From the NCBI GenBank assembly GCA_900469445.1, contig UBXM01000033.1, positions 69,732 through 133,731 of the forward strand: a stretch of 64,000 nucleotides of DNA, read 5' to 3'. Source of the stretch: Hyphomicrobiales bacterium. GTDB taxonomy: Bacteria; Pseudomonadota; Alphaproteobacteria; Rhizobiales; Rhizobiaceae. Under the pieces are notes generated by a model that worked only from the letters and a program-made list of their open reading frames with translations, did not search any database and had not been told where the DNA came from. Made by a program: the position numbers and the translations under genes. Shown piece by piece: positions 24,374-33,232 of the stretch. How positions within the stretch are numbered: position 1 is the stretch's first letter; each line of letters starts with the position of its first letter.

Positions 24374-25798
24374 CTTGGCCTTCAACGAAGCGTCCGGGTA
24401 GCAGGTCGGAGAAATGCCGGCTTTTGCCTGCCAGTCACCCAGCGAGCGGCGTGTCTTGAAGCCCGGCAGACCGTCGACATTGCCGACATCATAGCCCTTT
24501 GCGACGAGTGCTTTCTGCATGGAATGCACGTCGGAGCGCAGCATCTTGCCGACATTGCCCCACTTGGCCTGGAAAGCGCCGCCGCCATAGGCGATGCGAT
24601 CTGCGAGATTGCCGATGAACAACGCGTAGAGGTCGGAATTGTTATATTCCTTCAGCACGTAGAAATTCGGCGTGACGATGAATTCCGGCCCGTTCCTGCC
24701 GGCCGGTAGAAGCATCATGCCTGGTGCGTTCAGTTCATGAGACGGAAACGCCTTGCCGGAGATGCGCGTAATCCCGGTCGATGCCCAGGCGGAGATCGGC
24801 TTGGCGAGGTCAGGCCCCTCCTGCGCGCAGGAGACATCGGCGGGAATGGAGACTTCAAACCCCCAGTCGCGACCCCGTTGCCAGCCTTCCTGCTTCAGAT
24901 AGTTGGCTATGGAAGCCAGCGTATCGGGCACGGAATTCCAGATATCCGGATGACCATCCTTGTCGAAGTCGACAGCATATTTGAGATAGCTGGTCGGCAT
25001 GAATTGCGGCTGGCCGAGTGCGCCGGCCCAGGAGCCTTTCATCGTCGAGGCAGTCACATCGCCACGCTCGATCATGGTCAGCGCCGCGATCAGTTCTTCG
25101 CGGAACATCGGCTTGCGCGTCGACATGAAGGCCTTGGTCGCCAGCACCTCAATCGCCGAATAGGGCAGCTTCGCCCGCCCGAAACCGGATTCACGGCCCC
25201 AGACGGCAATGATGATCTCGCCGGGAACGCCATAGGCCGCTTCGATCTTCTTCAGGCCGGCGGCATAGGTGCCGGCCAGACCGCGTCCCGCCAGCCCCAG
25301 CGTCTGAAGCCGGGTCTCGTTGAAATAGGCGCCGGGCGAGGAGAATTCCGCCTGGCTCTGGTCCTGCTGTTTCGGCGGTTTGGAGCCGGGCGGCACGAGA
25401 TCGGGCAGCTTCCAGTTGAGCGTGATGCCGTCGAATGCCGCGTTCAGCGTCTTTTGCGAAATCCCCGCCTTGCGTGCTTCCAGACCAAGATCGCTGGCGA
25501 TCCATCGCTGGAACTGGCGCTCGACATCGGGCTTGCTTTGGGCAAGTGCGGGGAGGGCGGAGAGGGTGGCAGCGAGAGTGAGAAGCAGGGCTGCGGCGTA
25601 GCGGCGGACACCCCCCTCTGGCCTGCCGGCCATCTCCCCCACAAGGGGGGAGATCGGATGGGCGCGCCGTCTCGCCTCGCTCGCCGTCGGAGCTAGTGGG
25701 TATTGTCCTTGAATTTCGGGACGGTGGTCATGATGCTTGTGATCTCCCCCCTTGTGGGGGAGATGCCCGGCAGGGCAGAGGGGGGCTTGCTTGCTCAT
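24368..25798 (-). CDS. MltB-family lytic murein transglycosylase with repeat-derived N-terminus
   Basis: Cuts peptidoglycan strands in the periplasm. 476 residues from the ATG at 25798, which has a strong GAGGAGG six bases before it. The signal peptide core (RRYAAALLLTLAATLSALPALA) comes only at about residues 65-86. The first 64 residues are encoded by two inverted copies of a palindromic repeat and read PLCPAGHLPHKGG and ISPLVGEMAGRPEGG. The catalytic domain follows (WGRESGFG with the catalytic Glu), then a C-terminal peptidoglycan-binding domain. An ATG at 25633 inside the repeat is an alternative start. It follows recR closely and is likely in its operon. Confidence 0.87.
   Translation of the reverse strand: MSKQAPLCPAGHLPHKGGDHKHHDHRPEIQGQYPLAPTASEARRRAHPISPLVGEMAGRPEGGVRRYAAALLLTLAATLSALPALAQSKPDVERQFQRWIASDLGLEARKAGISQKTLNAAFDGITLNWKLPDLVPPGSKPPKQQDQSQAEFSSPGAYFNETRLQTLGLAGRGLAGTYAAGLKKIEAAYGVPGEIIIAVWGRESGFGRAKLPYSAIEVLATKAFMSTRKPMFREELIAALTMIERGDVTASTMKGSWAGALGQPQFMPTSYLKYAVDFDKDGHPDIWNSVPDTLASIANYLKQEGWQRGRDWGFEVSIPADVSCAQEGPDLAKPISAWASTGITRISGKAFPSHELNAPGMMLLPAGRNGPEFIVTPNFYVLKEYNNSDLYALFIGNLADRIAYGGGAFQAKWGNVGKMLRSDVHSMQKALVAKGYDVGNVDGLPGFKTRRSLGDWQAKAGISPTCYPDASLKAKL
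25611..25785. repeat. Pair of inverted 45-bp palindromic repeats
   Basis: Arm 1 (25611-25655) and arm 2 (25741-25785) are near-perfect reverse complements with about three differences. Each contains its own stem ATCTCCCCC-ACAA-GGGGGGAGAT. The 85-base middle has no clear structure. The element lies inside the 5' coding part of the MltB-like gene. It is of the kind scattered through rhizobial genomes, and its text (SPLVGEM.GR.EGG) is familiar from many rhizobial proteins. Confidence 0.85.
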
Positions 25799-25825
25799 CG
25801 TCGTCCTCCTCAAAAAATGCTTATC

Positions 25826-26431
25826 TTATATCGCAGTCCGCGCCCGAAGCGCTGCCGTCAGCGTGCCTTCGTCGAGATAATCGAGTTCGCCGCCAACCGG
25901 AACGCCATGGGCAAGCCGCGTGATCTTGACGTCGAAATCGGAAAGCTGGTCGGTGATGTAATGCGCGGTCGTCTGGCCCTCGACGGTGGCATTCACCGCA
26001 ATGATGATCTCCTTCACCGTCCCCTCGCTGACACGATCGACGAGGGCGCGGATGTTGAGGTCGTCGGGGCCGACACCGTCGAGCGGCGACAGCGTGCCGC
26101 CGAGAACGTGATAGGCGGCATTCATCGCGCCGGCGCGCTCCAGCGCCCAGAGATCGGAAACGTCTTCGCAGATGATCAGCATCGAGTGGTCGCGACGAAT
26201 GTCAGTGCAGACGGTGCAGGGATCGGACGTGTCGACATTGCCGCAGCGCGAGCAGATCTTCACCTTGTCATAGGCCTCGCCCATTGCGTGGGAGAGCGGT
26301 CCGAGCAACTGGTCCTTCTTCTTGATCAGGTGCAGCGCCGCACGGCGCGCAGACCGCGGACCAAGGCCCGGGACTTTCGCCAGAAGCTGGATGAGTTTTT
26401 CGATTTCGGGGCCGGTGACTCGCTTTGCCAT
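25826..26431 (-). CDS. recR: Recombination protein RecR
   Basis: Works with RecF and RecO to load RecA at gaps. 201 residues: helix-hairpin-helix near 10-35 (LIQLLAKVPGLGPRSARRAALHL), zinc finger CSRC...CTVC near 58-75, and Toprim domain starting at LIICEDVSD. In many relatives recR lies directly after dnaX-ybaB. Here four kilobases with a MOSC gene, an outer-membrane protein and a LysE exporter separate them. Confidence 0.97.
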   Translation of the reverse strand: MAKRVTGPEIEKLIQLLAKVPGLGPRSARRAALHLIKKKDQLLGPLSHAMGEAYDKVKICSRCGNVDTSDPCTVCTDIRRDHSMLIICEDVSDLWALERAGAMNAAYHVLGGTLSPLDGVGPDDLNIRALVDRVSEGTVKEIIIAVNATVEGQTTAHYITDQLSDFDVKITRLAHGVPVGGELDYLDEGTLTAALRARTAI

Positions 26432-26487
26432 GTTCTCCCTTTAGCCCATATGTCGGTTGAACGGAAAGGCCGAAGGACCAGGGCTGC

Positions 26488-27093
26488 ATGAAACTTCTCG
26501 CGATCTGCATCGGCCAGGCGGAACGCTTGGCTGGAAAGAGCTACAAGACCGGTATCTACAAGACACCGGTAAGCGGCCCCGTCCTGATCGATCATCTGGG
26601 TCTGATTGGGGATGCTGTCTGCAACAAGAAGCATCATGGCGGGCCGGATCAGGCGATCCTGCTTGAGGGATCCTTGACGCATGACTGGTGGGCTGCGGAA
26701 CTCGGTCGCGATCTGCCGTTTGGCATATTCGGCGAGAACCTCGTCATCGAAGGTCTCGACAATCGGGACGTGGCAGTGGGAGACCGGTTTCACATCGGGG
26801 AAATCGTGCTCGAAGCCACCTCTCCCCGCTCGCCCTGCAACACGCTTTCAGCCCGCATGGATGACCGGGCATTTTCCAAGACCTTTCTCAACGCGGGTCG
26901 ACCCGGCATCTATTGCAGGGTCATCATGCCGGGAACCATCCGTGCCGGAGACATCGTGAAACACGAGTTTTATGCGGGTGAGCGAGTGCCCGTTTCCGAA
27001 CTCCTGACATCAATGTTTCGGAAGGTTTCGGATCTGGAACGGGCTCGGTTTCTCTCCGTACCGATCGGCAGTCGCTGGCGAGAGCGGCTTTAG
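26488..27093 (+). CDS. MOSC-domain protein (YiiM-like)
   Basis: 201 residues in the MOSC superfamily, which handles molybdenum cofactor-bound sulfur or detoxifies N-hydroxylated compounds. Signature parts are GDAVCNKKHHGGPDQAILL near 45, GIFGENLVIEG near 82 and the conserved Cys in SPRSPCNTL near 117. It is cytoplasmic and stands alone between recR and an outer-membrane gene. The substrate is not deducible. Confidence 0.88.
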   Translation: MKLLAICIGQAERLAGKSYKTGIYKTPVSGPVLIDHLGLIGDAVCNKKHHGGPDQAILLEGSLTHDWWAAELGRDLPFGIFGENLVIEGLDNRDVAVGDRFHIGEIVLEATSPRSPCNTLSARMDDRAFSKTFLNAGRPGIYCRVIMPGTIRAGDIVKHEFYAGERVPVSELLTSMFRKVSDLERARFLSVPIGSRWRERL

Positions 27094-27196
27094 ATTGCCC
27101 TTATTTAGGATTTTCACGAAAGCGTGATGTTTGGTGATATGGTTGCTTAGGCTACAGGCCCTATACCGCTTGATCGATGGCTATGCGGAGCTTTGT

Positions 27197-27808
27197 ATGA
27201 GTTTTCTAAGACGCATCCCCTTCGGGTTTTTGTCCGGTGCACTGATCGTTCAGCTTGCGGCTGCGGGTGTGGCTGCGGCCGAAGAAACCGATATCGAGCA
27301 TTCGCTCTTCACCTTCGGTGGTGCGATGGTTGATGGAGATATGGCGGAATCGGCCAATCCCTTCGGCGTCGATTACGAGGATCATCCGATCTTCGGCATC
27401 GGTTATCAGTTTTTCCCCTACAGTATCGGTTCGGTGAAACTGGGCCTTGAGGCGGGCCTCGCCGGGCGGTTCGGCGGCAATACCAATGCCGAGATCTGGG
27501 GCGGTGTGGTCGGCCGTTACGATGCGATCGAGATCGCCAACACGATCCGCATCATTCCATCCTTCACATTCGGCCTCAGCCATGTGACCGAAACGATGGA
27601 TGGTCGCGAAAAGAAGAACGAAGAGACGCGCGACGGCGATGCCTCGACGCTGTTCTATCTCGGCCCGGAATTGAGCTTCAGCACCGTGTCGCGCCCGGAG
27701 TTCGAGGTTTTCTGGCGCCTTCATCACCGCTCCGGCGCCTGGGGAACCCTCGGCGATATGCATGGCGGCTCCAACGCCAATGTCGTTGGCGTCAGGTATA
27801 ATTTCTAG
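27197..27808 (+). CDS. Outer-membrane protein, PagL/acyloxyacyl hydrolase-like
   Basis: 203 residues from the ATG at 27197 (GCGGAG upstream); the frame extends further but without family sequence. The signal peptide ends near residue 28 (VAAAEE). Alternating beta-strand pattern and a terminal aromatic residue (VGVRYNF) show an outer-membrane barrel. The region LHHRSGAWG...GGSN resembles the His-x-Ser active-site region of lipid A deacylases (PagL type). Enzyme activity is inference; a porin-like role is the alternative. Confidence 0.75.
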   Translation: MSFLRRIPFGFLSGALIVQLAAAGVAAAEETDIEHSLFTFGGAMVDGDMAESANPFGVDYEDHPIFGIGYQFFPYSIGSVKLGLEAGLAGRFGGNTNAEIWGGVVGRYDAIEIANTIRIIPSFTFGLSHVTETMDGREKKNEETRDGDASTLFYLGPELSFSTVSRPEFEVFWRLHHRSGAWGTLGDMHGGSNANVVGVRYNF

Positions 27809-27852
27809 CGCATGTCTCCCGAAAGTGGTTGCCGATTTCGGGAGACATGCGC
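27808..27852. repeat. 17-bp perfect palindrome after the outer-membrane protein gene
   Basis: GCGCATGTCTCCCGAAA / TTTCGGGAGACATGCGC with an 11-base loop. It begins on the last base of the stop codon and lies between two convergent genes. The same type of palindrome is common between rhizobial genes. It may act as a two-way terminator. Confidence 0.8.
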
Positions 27853-27870
27853 AAGAGCGAGGGCTGAATT

Positions 27871-28482
27871 CTACCGGGTCGCGATCGCCGCGGCCGCTCC
27901 TGCCATGGTGCCTGCGGAAATCCGGTTGGCGACCCGCAAGGCGCGCGGGCTTTTCAGGAACTTCCGCGCCTTGTTCGCCAGCATGATCCATAGGATGTCG
28001 ACGGTCGCAAGCACGATCAGCATGGCGGCGACGAGTTCAAGCCAGCCGATCAGCGTGACGCCGTTGAGGTCGATGATCGACGGCAAAAGCGCCACGTAGA
28101 ACATCATGATTTTCGGGTTGCCGAGGGTGACGGTCAGTCCGGCAAAGAACATCTTTGCCGCCGAGCGGCTTTCCGGCAGTTCGCCATCAGCACCGTCGGT
28201 TCTGGCGAACCACATCTTCCAGGCAAGATAGAGAAGATAGGCGACGCCGATCCACTTGATCGCGACGAAGACCGGCTGAAAGCTCTCGGCAATGGCGGAA
28301 AGGCCGGCAACCGCGAAGGACAGCCAGACGGTTTCACCGACCCACATCGCCACCAGGAAGGGCAGCACGTCACGCCAGCCCTTGGTCAGCACGCGCGAAA
28401 CCAGCGCGGCGATGCTGGGGCCGGGAGAACCCGCCGCGACGAACAGCGCGGCGGCAAATACGAGCACGGAAGCCAATGTCAT
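27871..28482 (-). CDS. LysE/RhtB-family exporter
   Basis: 203 residues, six membrane helices and the N-terminal AAGSPGPSIAALVSRVLTKGWR signature of amino-acid exporters of the LysE/RhtB family. The substrate (amino acid or homoserine lactone-like compounds) is unknown. It lies downstream of ybaB on the same strand (27-base gap) and could be read through from the dnaX operon. Confidence 0.88.
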   Translation of the reverse strand: MTLASVLVFAAALFVAAGSPGPSIAALVSRVLTKGWRDVLPFLVAMWVGETVWLSFAVAGLSAIAESFQPVFVAIKWIGVAYLLYLAWKMWFARTDGADGELPESRSAAKMFFAGLTVTLGNPKIMMFYVALLPSIIDLNGVTLIGWLELVAAMLIVLATVDILWIMLANKARKFLKSPRALRVANRISAGTMAGAAAAIATR

Positions 28483-28509
28483 CGGAACCGCCCTTTGCGC
28501 AATGGAATA

Positions 28510-28833
28510 TTAGAACGGCAGCTTCATGCCGGGCGGGATCGGCAGGCCGGCGGTCAGTTCCTTGGTCTTTTCGGCAGTGATCTGCTCGGCGCGATCCTTG
28601 GCCGACTTGTGGGCGGCAACGATCAGGTCTTCGAGGATCTCGATATCGTCTTCCTTGAACAGCGACGGATCGATCTTCAGGCCGAGCATTTCGCCCTTGC
28701 CGTTCATCTTGACGGTGACGAGGCCGCCGCCGGCAGTACCTTCGACTTCAAGAGCGGCGATATCCGCCTGCATCTTTTCCATCTTGGCCTGCATTTCCTT
28801 GACCTTGCCCATCATGCCCATGATGTCGCGCAT
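28510..28833 (-). CDS. YbaB/EbfC nucleoid-associated protein
   Basis: 107 residues, a small DNA-binding protein with an N-terminal coiled coil (MGKVKEMQAKMEKMQADIAAL), a central beta hairpin (LVTVKMNGKGEMLGLKIDPSLF) and a C-terminal helix. It immediately follows dnaX (20-base gap), the standard pairing. Confidence 0.95.
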   Translation of the reverse strand: MRDIMGMMGKVKEMQAKMEKMQADIAALEVEGTAGGGLVTVKMNGKGEMLGLKIDPSLFKEDDIEILEDLIVAAHKSAKDRAEQITAEKTKELTAGLPIPPGMKLPF

Positions 28834-28853
28834 CGGTAATTCCTCTTCTTCTC

Positions 28854-30743
28854 TTATAGCTCGATGTCGTCGCCGGGCAGGATGTCGCCCTCGGCGGATT
28901 CCACGGTGGCCGGAGCCGGCGCATCCTCGACCTCGTTGTCTTCCTCAAGCACACGGATGCGGACGTCGGTAATCTTGGCGCCAGGAAATTGCGACAGGAT
29001 CGCCGCGACATCCGGATCGGATCGCGCATCCGTCAGTCTTGCTTCGCGGGCGCTGGCATCCGCCTCCACCAGCGTCGGTTCGCCTTCATCCTTGCTGAGT
29101 GAAACGACCCAGTGGATACCGGTCCATTCCTTCAGCTTGACGCCCATTTCTCCCGGCAGCGTGCCGGGCCCGCCATCCGTCATGCGGATGTCGAGCCGGC
29201 CCGGCTCGATCTTTACCAGCCGAACGAAATTGCGAACCAGCGCTTTCAGTCGCGGGTCGCGGTTCTGGGTGCACAGATCGACGATGTCGTGCAGCGACCG
29301 GACGGCAACCTTTGGTTCGGGCTTCTCGGAAGGGCGCTCCTCGACACGGCCGACGGCAGTCTCCAGCGGTGCGCTATTGGGCACGGCCCTGAGCATGGCC
29401 GTCGGCCCGCCCGAGGGAGAACGCTGAATGCCGGCATCGAAGCCGCGAGCGTTGACGGATGCCTGCTGCGCCATCTGTGGGCCGCGCCCGCCGCCATTTC
29501 CGCCACCATTGCCATTCGGCATGCCCTGGCTGTCGCCATTGGTGAAATCCGCCAGCTTGCGCGCTGCGTCTTCCGGTGAAGGCAGTGAAGCGGCATGGGT
29601 CAGGCGGATCAGCACCATTTCGGCAGCGCCGGCGGGACGCGAAGAACCTTCCGCCTCGGGAATGCCCTTCAGCAGCATCTGCCAGATCCGCGACAGCGCA
29701 CTGACCGCGACATTTTCGGAAAACTCCTTGCCGCGCACACGCTCGACTTCGCTCAGCGAAGGATCATCGGCAGCTTCGGGTATATATTTGAACCGGGTGG
29801 CGAGATGGGTGAAGTCGGCAAGATCCGTCAACACGACGACCGGATTGGCGCCGGCCTCGTATTGTGCGTTGAATTCGGAAAGCGCTGCCGTCACGTCACC
29901 CTTCACGACATGTTCGAACAGGTCGACGATGCGGGCGCGGTCGGCAAGGCCCAGCATGCCGCGAACGGTATCGGCATGCACGCTGCCGCCGCCATGGGCA
30001 ATCGACTGGTCGAGCAGTGACAAGCCGTCACGCGCCGAACCTTCGGCGGCACGGGCGATCATCGCAAGCGCTTCCTGCTCCGCCGGAATGCCTTCTTTTT
30101 CCAGGATGGTCGAAAACAGCCCGACAAGATCGGCAGCACTGATCCGGCGCAGGTCGAACCGCTGGCAGCGCGACAGGACGGTGATAGGAACCTTGCGGAT
30201 TTCCGTCGTCGCGAAAATGAACTTCACATGTTCCGGCGGCTCTTCGAGCGTCTTCAACAGGCCGTTGAAAGCCTGGGTGGAGAGCATGTGCACTTCGTCG
30301 ATGATGTAGACTTTGTAGCGCGCCGAAACCGGCCGGTAGCGCACCTGCTCGATGATCTCGCGGATGTCGTCAATACCGGTATGCGAGGCGGCGTCCATCT
30401 CGATCACGTCGACATGCCGGCCTTCCATGATCGCCTGGCAATGTTCGCCGGGTTCACGCAGGTCGATTGTCGGACGGTCGATCTCGGGTGTCTTGTAGTT
30501 CAGCGCACGGGCGAGAATGCGGGCGGTGGTCGTCTTGCCCACCCCGCGGACGCCGGTCAGCATATAGGCCTGCGCGATACGGCCGGTCTCGAACGCGTTT
30601 GTCAGCGTGCGAACCATCGGCTCCTGGCCGACCATCAGGTCGGAGAAATCCTTTGGCCGGTATTTGCGGGCGAGGACCCGATATCCGGTGCTGCCCGAGG
30701 CAGGGGAAGAGGGATTGATCGATGTCGGCCCGCTATCGCTCAT
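28854..30743 (-). CDS. dnaX: DNA polymerase III subunits gamma and tau
   Basis: Clamp-loader ATPase. 629 residues from the ATG at 30743 (AGGACC before it). Upstream in-frame sequence runs into the 4.5S RNA gene and is not coding. Walker A GVRGVGKT is at 64-71, Walker B IIDEVHMLS near 157, and sensor-1 region FIFATTEIRKVP. Only one Cys (GEHCQAIMEG) remains of the usual four-Cys zinc module. The C-terminal third carries a Gly/Asn-rich linker, then the tau-specific part. No clear slippery frameshift site was noticed. Confidence 0.96.
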   Translation of the reverse strand: MSDSGPTSINPSSPASGSTGYRVLARKYRPKDFSDLMVGQEPMVRTLTNAFETGRIAQAYMLTGVRGVGKTTTARILARALNYKTPEIDRPTIDLREPGEHCQAIMEGRHVDVIEMDAASHTGIDDIREIIEQVRYRPVSARYKVYIIDEVHMLSTQAFNGLLKTLEEPPEHVKFIFATTEIRKVPITVLSRCQRFDLRRISAADLVGLFSTILEKEGIPAEQEALAMIARAAEGSARDGLSLLDQSIAHGGGSVHADTVRGMLGLADRARIVDLFEHVVKGDVTAALSEFNAQYEAGANPVVVLTDLADFTHLATRFKYIPEAADDPSLSEVERVRGKEFSENVAVSALSRIWQMLLKGIPEAEGSSRPAGAAEMVLIRLTHAASLPSPEDAARKLADFTNGDSQGMPNGNGGGNGGGRGPQMAQQASVNARGFDAGIQRSPSGGPTAMLRAVPNSAPLETAVGRVEERPSEKPEPKVAVRSLHDIVDLCTQNRDPRLKALVRNFVRLVKIEPGRLDIRMTDGGPGTLPGEMGVKLKEWTGIHWVVSLSKDEGEPTLVEADASAREARLTDARSDPDVAAILSQFPGAKITDVRIRVLEEDNEVEDAPAPATVESAEGDILPGDDIEL

Positions 30744-30832
30744 AAGGTCCTGACTATAGGCCCTCGGGCCTTTACGGGCCATTCCGGCTGTCAGGCGATC
30801 TTGACCGGGCCGGATGTTGACCAAGATGAGAA

Positions 30833-30932
30833 GGTGGGAGGCTGGCACGGCGACCCGTGCCTGGCTCGTTAGGGCTGCTTCCTTCCGGACCTGACCCGGT
30901 TGGCGAGTGGCTCGTCCACCACCAACCTCCCG
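30833..30932 (-). ncRNA. ffs: Signal recognition particle 4.5S RNA
   Basis: The minus strand contains the invariant SRP domain IV sequence GGTCAGGTCCGGAAGGAAGC followed by AGCC. It is flanked by arms GGGAGGTTGG... and ...CAGCCTCCC that pair into a long hairpin of about 100 bases. It lies upstream of dnaX, as in other rhizobia. Ends are estimated from the outer stem. Confidence 0.93.
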
Positions 30933-30938
30933 CCGCAC

Positions 30939-30967
30939 ATATCGGCAATAATGCTTCCAAATGCAAG
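30939..30967 (-). promoter_or_regulatory. Promoter of the 4.5S RNA gene
   Basis: On the minus strand CTTGCA, 17 bases, CGATAT, ending a few bases before the predicted RNA start. Confidence 0.5.
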
Positions 30968-31029
30968 CCAACCCTGTAAAAAACTGTCAGTATCGAAATC
31001 ACAACACCGAAAATGCCTGGGAGGATCGC

Positions 31030-31440
31030 TTGAGCACCTTTGAACTGGATCCGCGACTTGCCAGGGATACCGAGCTCGTGGAGAGCTTCGGCCTCTGTCA
31101 GCTCCGGATAATGAAGGACAGCCGCTGGCCCTGGTTCATGCTGGTGCCGCAGCGCAACGGCCTGAGCGAGCTGTTCGAATTGACGCCGCTCGACCAGGCG
31201 CTCCTGACCTTCGAGACCAATATGGTTGCAGCGGCGCTGAAAAATGCGACGGGTGCCGAAAAGATCAATGTGGCAGCGATCGGCAATATCGTCCGTCAGC
31301 TGCATGTGCATATCGTCGCACGTTTCGATGGCGATCCGAACTGGCCCCGCCCGATCTGGGGTTATGGCCAGGCGGAAGCCTATGAAGATACAGCCAAGCA
31401 GTCGTTGATCAAAAGTCTGACGGAACATCTCGCATCATGA
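31030..31440 (+). CDS. HIT-domain protein
   Basis: 136 residues, a small nucleotide-binding hydrolase of the histidine-triad superfamily. The active-site string is QLHVHIV near residue 96, so the first His of the classic HxHxH is Gln. The TTG at 31030 is used because GGGAGGATCGC precedes it and the protein then starts at the family position. It overlaps nudC by ATGA, which suggests linked roles in nucleotide metabolism. Confidence 0.85.
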   Translation: MSTFELDPRLARDTELVESFGLCQLRIMKDSRWPWFMLVPQRNGLSELFELTPLDQALLTFETNMVAAALKNATGAEKINVAAIGNIVRQLHVHIVARFDGDPNWPRPIWGYGQAEAYEDTAKQSLIKSLTEHLAS

Positions 31441-32414
31441 CAAAAAAACTTTTCGAATCGGACGCGCCGCATCCGGAGCCCGGCAACCTGACGGCCTTTT
31501 CCGGAAACAGGCTCGACCGGCAGGCTGAATACCGTGCCGATGACTGCGTCAGCGAGGCGCTTGCGATCGAGGGCACTCACATTCTGGCCTTTGCCGGTAC
31601 GAAGCTCATCCTCAAGCACGACGAACAGGTTCTTGATCCGCTTTTTTCGGCCTATGAACTGGCGGAACTTAAACCTGATTTCGACAGTGCCATCCTGCTC
31701 GGCTATCGCGAAAACGGCGAGCCACGCGTGGCCGTGCCGGTCGAGCTGCCGGCGGAAGAACTTGCAGGCAGCTACAAGCCGACGGATGCCCGTGCACTCT
31801 ACCGCGAGGCGCTGATCGATGCGGAACTGCAGGGCGAGGTCGCCCAGGCGATTGCGCTTCTGTCCTGGAATTCTGCCAACCGTTTCTGCGGCAAATGCGG
31901 CTCGCCGACCGAGATGAAGATCGGCGGCTACAAGCGCGTCTGCACCGCCTGCGAACATATGATGTTCCCACGCACCGACCCGGTGGTGATCATGCTGACG
32001 GTCGATGTCGAGAACGACCGTTGTCTGCTTGGCCGCAGCCATCATTTCCAGGAGGGCATGTATTCCTGTCTCGCGGGTTTCGTCGAGCCCGGCGAGACGA
32101 TCGAGCACGCGGTGCGTCGCGAAACCTTCGAGGAATCCGGTATCGAAGTGGGGCGCGTGCGCTATCATGCCTCGCAGCCCTGGCCGATGCCGCATTCGCT
32201 GATGATCGGCTGTTATTCCGAGGCGATCTCGACCGAGATCACCATCGACAGCCAGGAAATGTCGGATGTCCGCTGGTTCACCCGTCAGGAGGTCAAGCAC
32301 ATGCTGGATGCCGGTCCGGATGTAAAACCCTTCGGCCCCGCCAGCGGCGCGATAGCCTACCGGTTGATGAAGGACTGGATCGATTGGCCGGATGAGGCGT
32401 CAGGCGTAGCCTGA
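31437..32414 (+). CDS. nudC: NAD(+) diphosphatase / RNA deNADding enzyme NudC
   Basis: Hydrolyses NAD(H) and removes NAD caps from RNA. 325 residues. Zinc ribbon Cys at 151, 154, 169 and 172; Nudix box GFVEPGETIEHAVRRETFEE from 214; and the SQPWPMP array at 246-252 that identifies NADH-type Nudix enzymes. It is coupled to the HIT gene by a four-base overlap. Confidence 0.95.
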   Translation: MTKKLFESDAPHPEPGNLTAFSGNRLDRQAEYRADDCVSEALAIEGTHILAFAGTKLILKHDEQVLDPLFSAYELAELKPDFDSAILLGYRENGEPRVAVPVELPAEELAGSYKPTDARALYREALIDAELQGEVAQAIALLSWNSANRFCGKCGSPTEMKIGGYKRVCTACEHMMFPRTDPVVIMLTVDVENDRCLLGRSHHFQEGMYSCLAGFVEPGETIEHAVRRETFEESGIEVGRVRYHASQPWPMPHSLMIGCYSEAISTEITIDSQEMSDVRWFTRQEVKHMLDAGPDVKPFGPASGAIAYRLMKDWIDWPDEASGVA

Positions 32415-32467
32415 ACGAAAGATCTTATGGTGGGATTGCGCATGCAGCCTCGAAACCGGAGGTCGCA

Positions 32468-33163
32468 ATGACCTTGGCCCGTTCGGAGCGTCTTCTCGTC
32501 CTCTTGCAGGTCATGCGGCGGTATCGGCAGCCTGTCAGCGGCAAGACCTTGGCGGCGGAAACCGGTGTCAGTCTTCGTACGCTCTATCGCGATATCGCCA
32601 GTCTGCAGGCGCAGGGAGCATTGATCGATGGGGAGGCTGGGCTTGGCTATGTGCTGAAGCCGGGTTTCATGTTGCCGCCGATGATGTTTTCGCAAGAGGA
32701 GATCGAAGCTCTCGTGCTCGGTTCCCGCTGGGTTGCCAAAATGGCTGACGCGCGCCTTGCTGCCGGCGCCGTCGATGCATTGGAAAAGATCGCCGCCATC
32801 CTGCCGTCCGATCTTAAAGCGGAGATCGACAATTCAACCCTTCTGGTTGCTGGCCCGCGCCGTCAGGAGGACAAGGCTGATCTGACGCTGATCCGCAAGA
32901 CGATCCGCTCCGAACATATACTCGATCTCGCTTACGAAGATGAAAGCGGCACCCTCACGCAGCGACGCGTCTGGCCCTTCGCCCTCGGTTTTTTCGATAG
33001 CATCCGGGTCATGATCGTCTGGTGCGAGATGCGAGAAGGATTTCGCCACTTTCGTACTGACCGAATTATCTCTGCTGTTTCGACGGAAGAACGGTATCCA
33101 CGGCGCCGCATGGTCCTTTTGAAGGAGTGGCGTGAGATGCAGGGAATTCCTCTTCCCACCTGA
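32468..33163 (+). CDS. YafY-type HTH/WYL transcriptional regulator
   Basis: 231 residues: N-terminal winged helix (ERLLVLLQVMRRYRQPVSGK and SLRTLYRDIASL) and a C-terminal WYL-type ligand domain (about 135-225). Such regulators often control a neighbouring small enzyme; here the VOC gene 70 bases downstream is the obvious candidate partner. The ligand is unknown. Confidence 0.9.
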   Translation: MTLARSERLLVLLQVMRRYRQPVSGKTLAAETGVSLRTLYRDIASLQAQGALIDGEAGLGYVLKPGFMLPPMMFSQEEIEALVLGSRWVAKMADARLAAGAVDALEKIAAILPSDLKAEIDNSTLLVAGPRRQEDKADLTLIRKTIRSEHILDLAYEDESGTLTQRRVWPFALGFFDSIRVMIVWCEMREGFRHFRTDRIISAVSTEERYPRRRMVLLKEWREMQGIPLPT

Positions 33164-33232
33164 ATGGCTGCTGACAGAATTTGACAGCAGGTGCGCATAA
33201 GGTCCGCTCAGTCCCAACCAAGGAGCACTGAC

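Noticed and set aside
28854..30743. Programmed frameshift in dnaX to make gamma
   Set aside because: No A-AAA-AAG-type slippery run followed by a stop was seen; the reading frame is continuous.
30744..30971. Longer dnaX start upstream of 30743
   Set aside because: The extra codons fall within the 4.5S RNA gene and lack protein-like composition; the ATG at 30743 has AGGACC before it.
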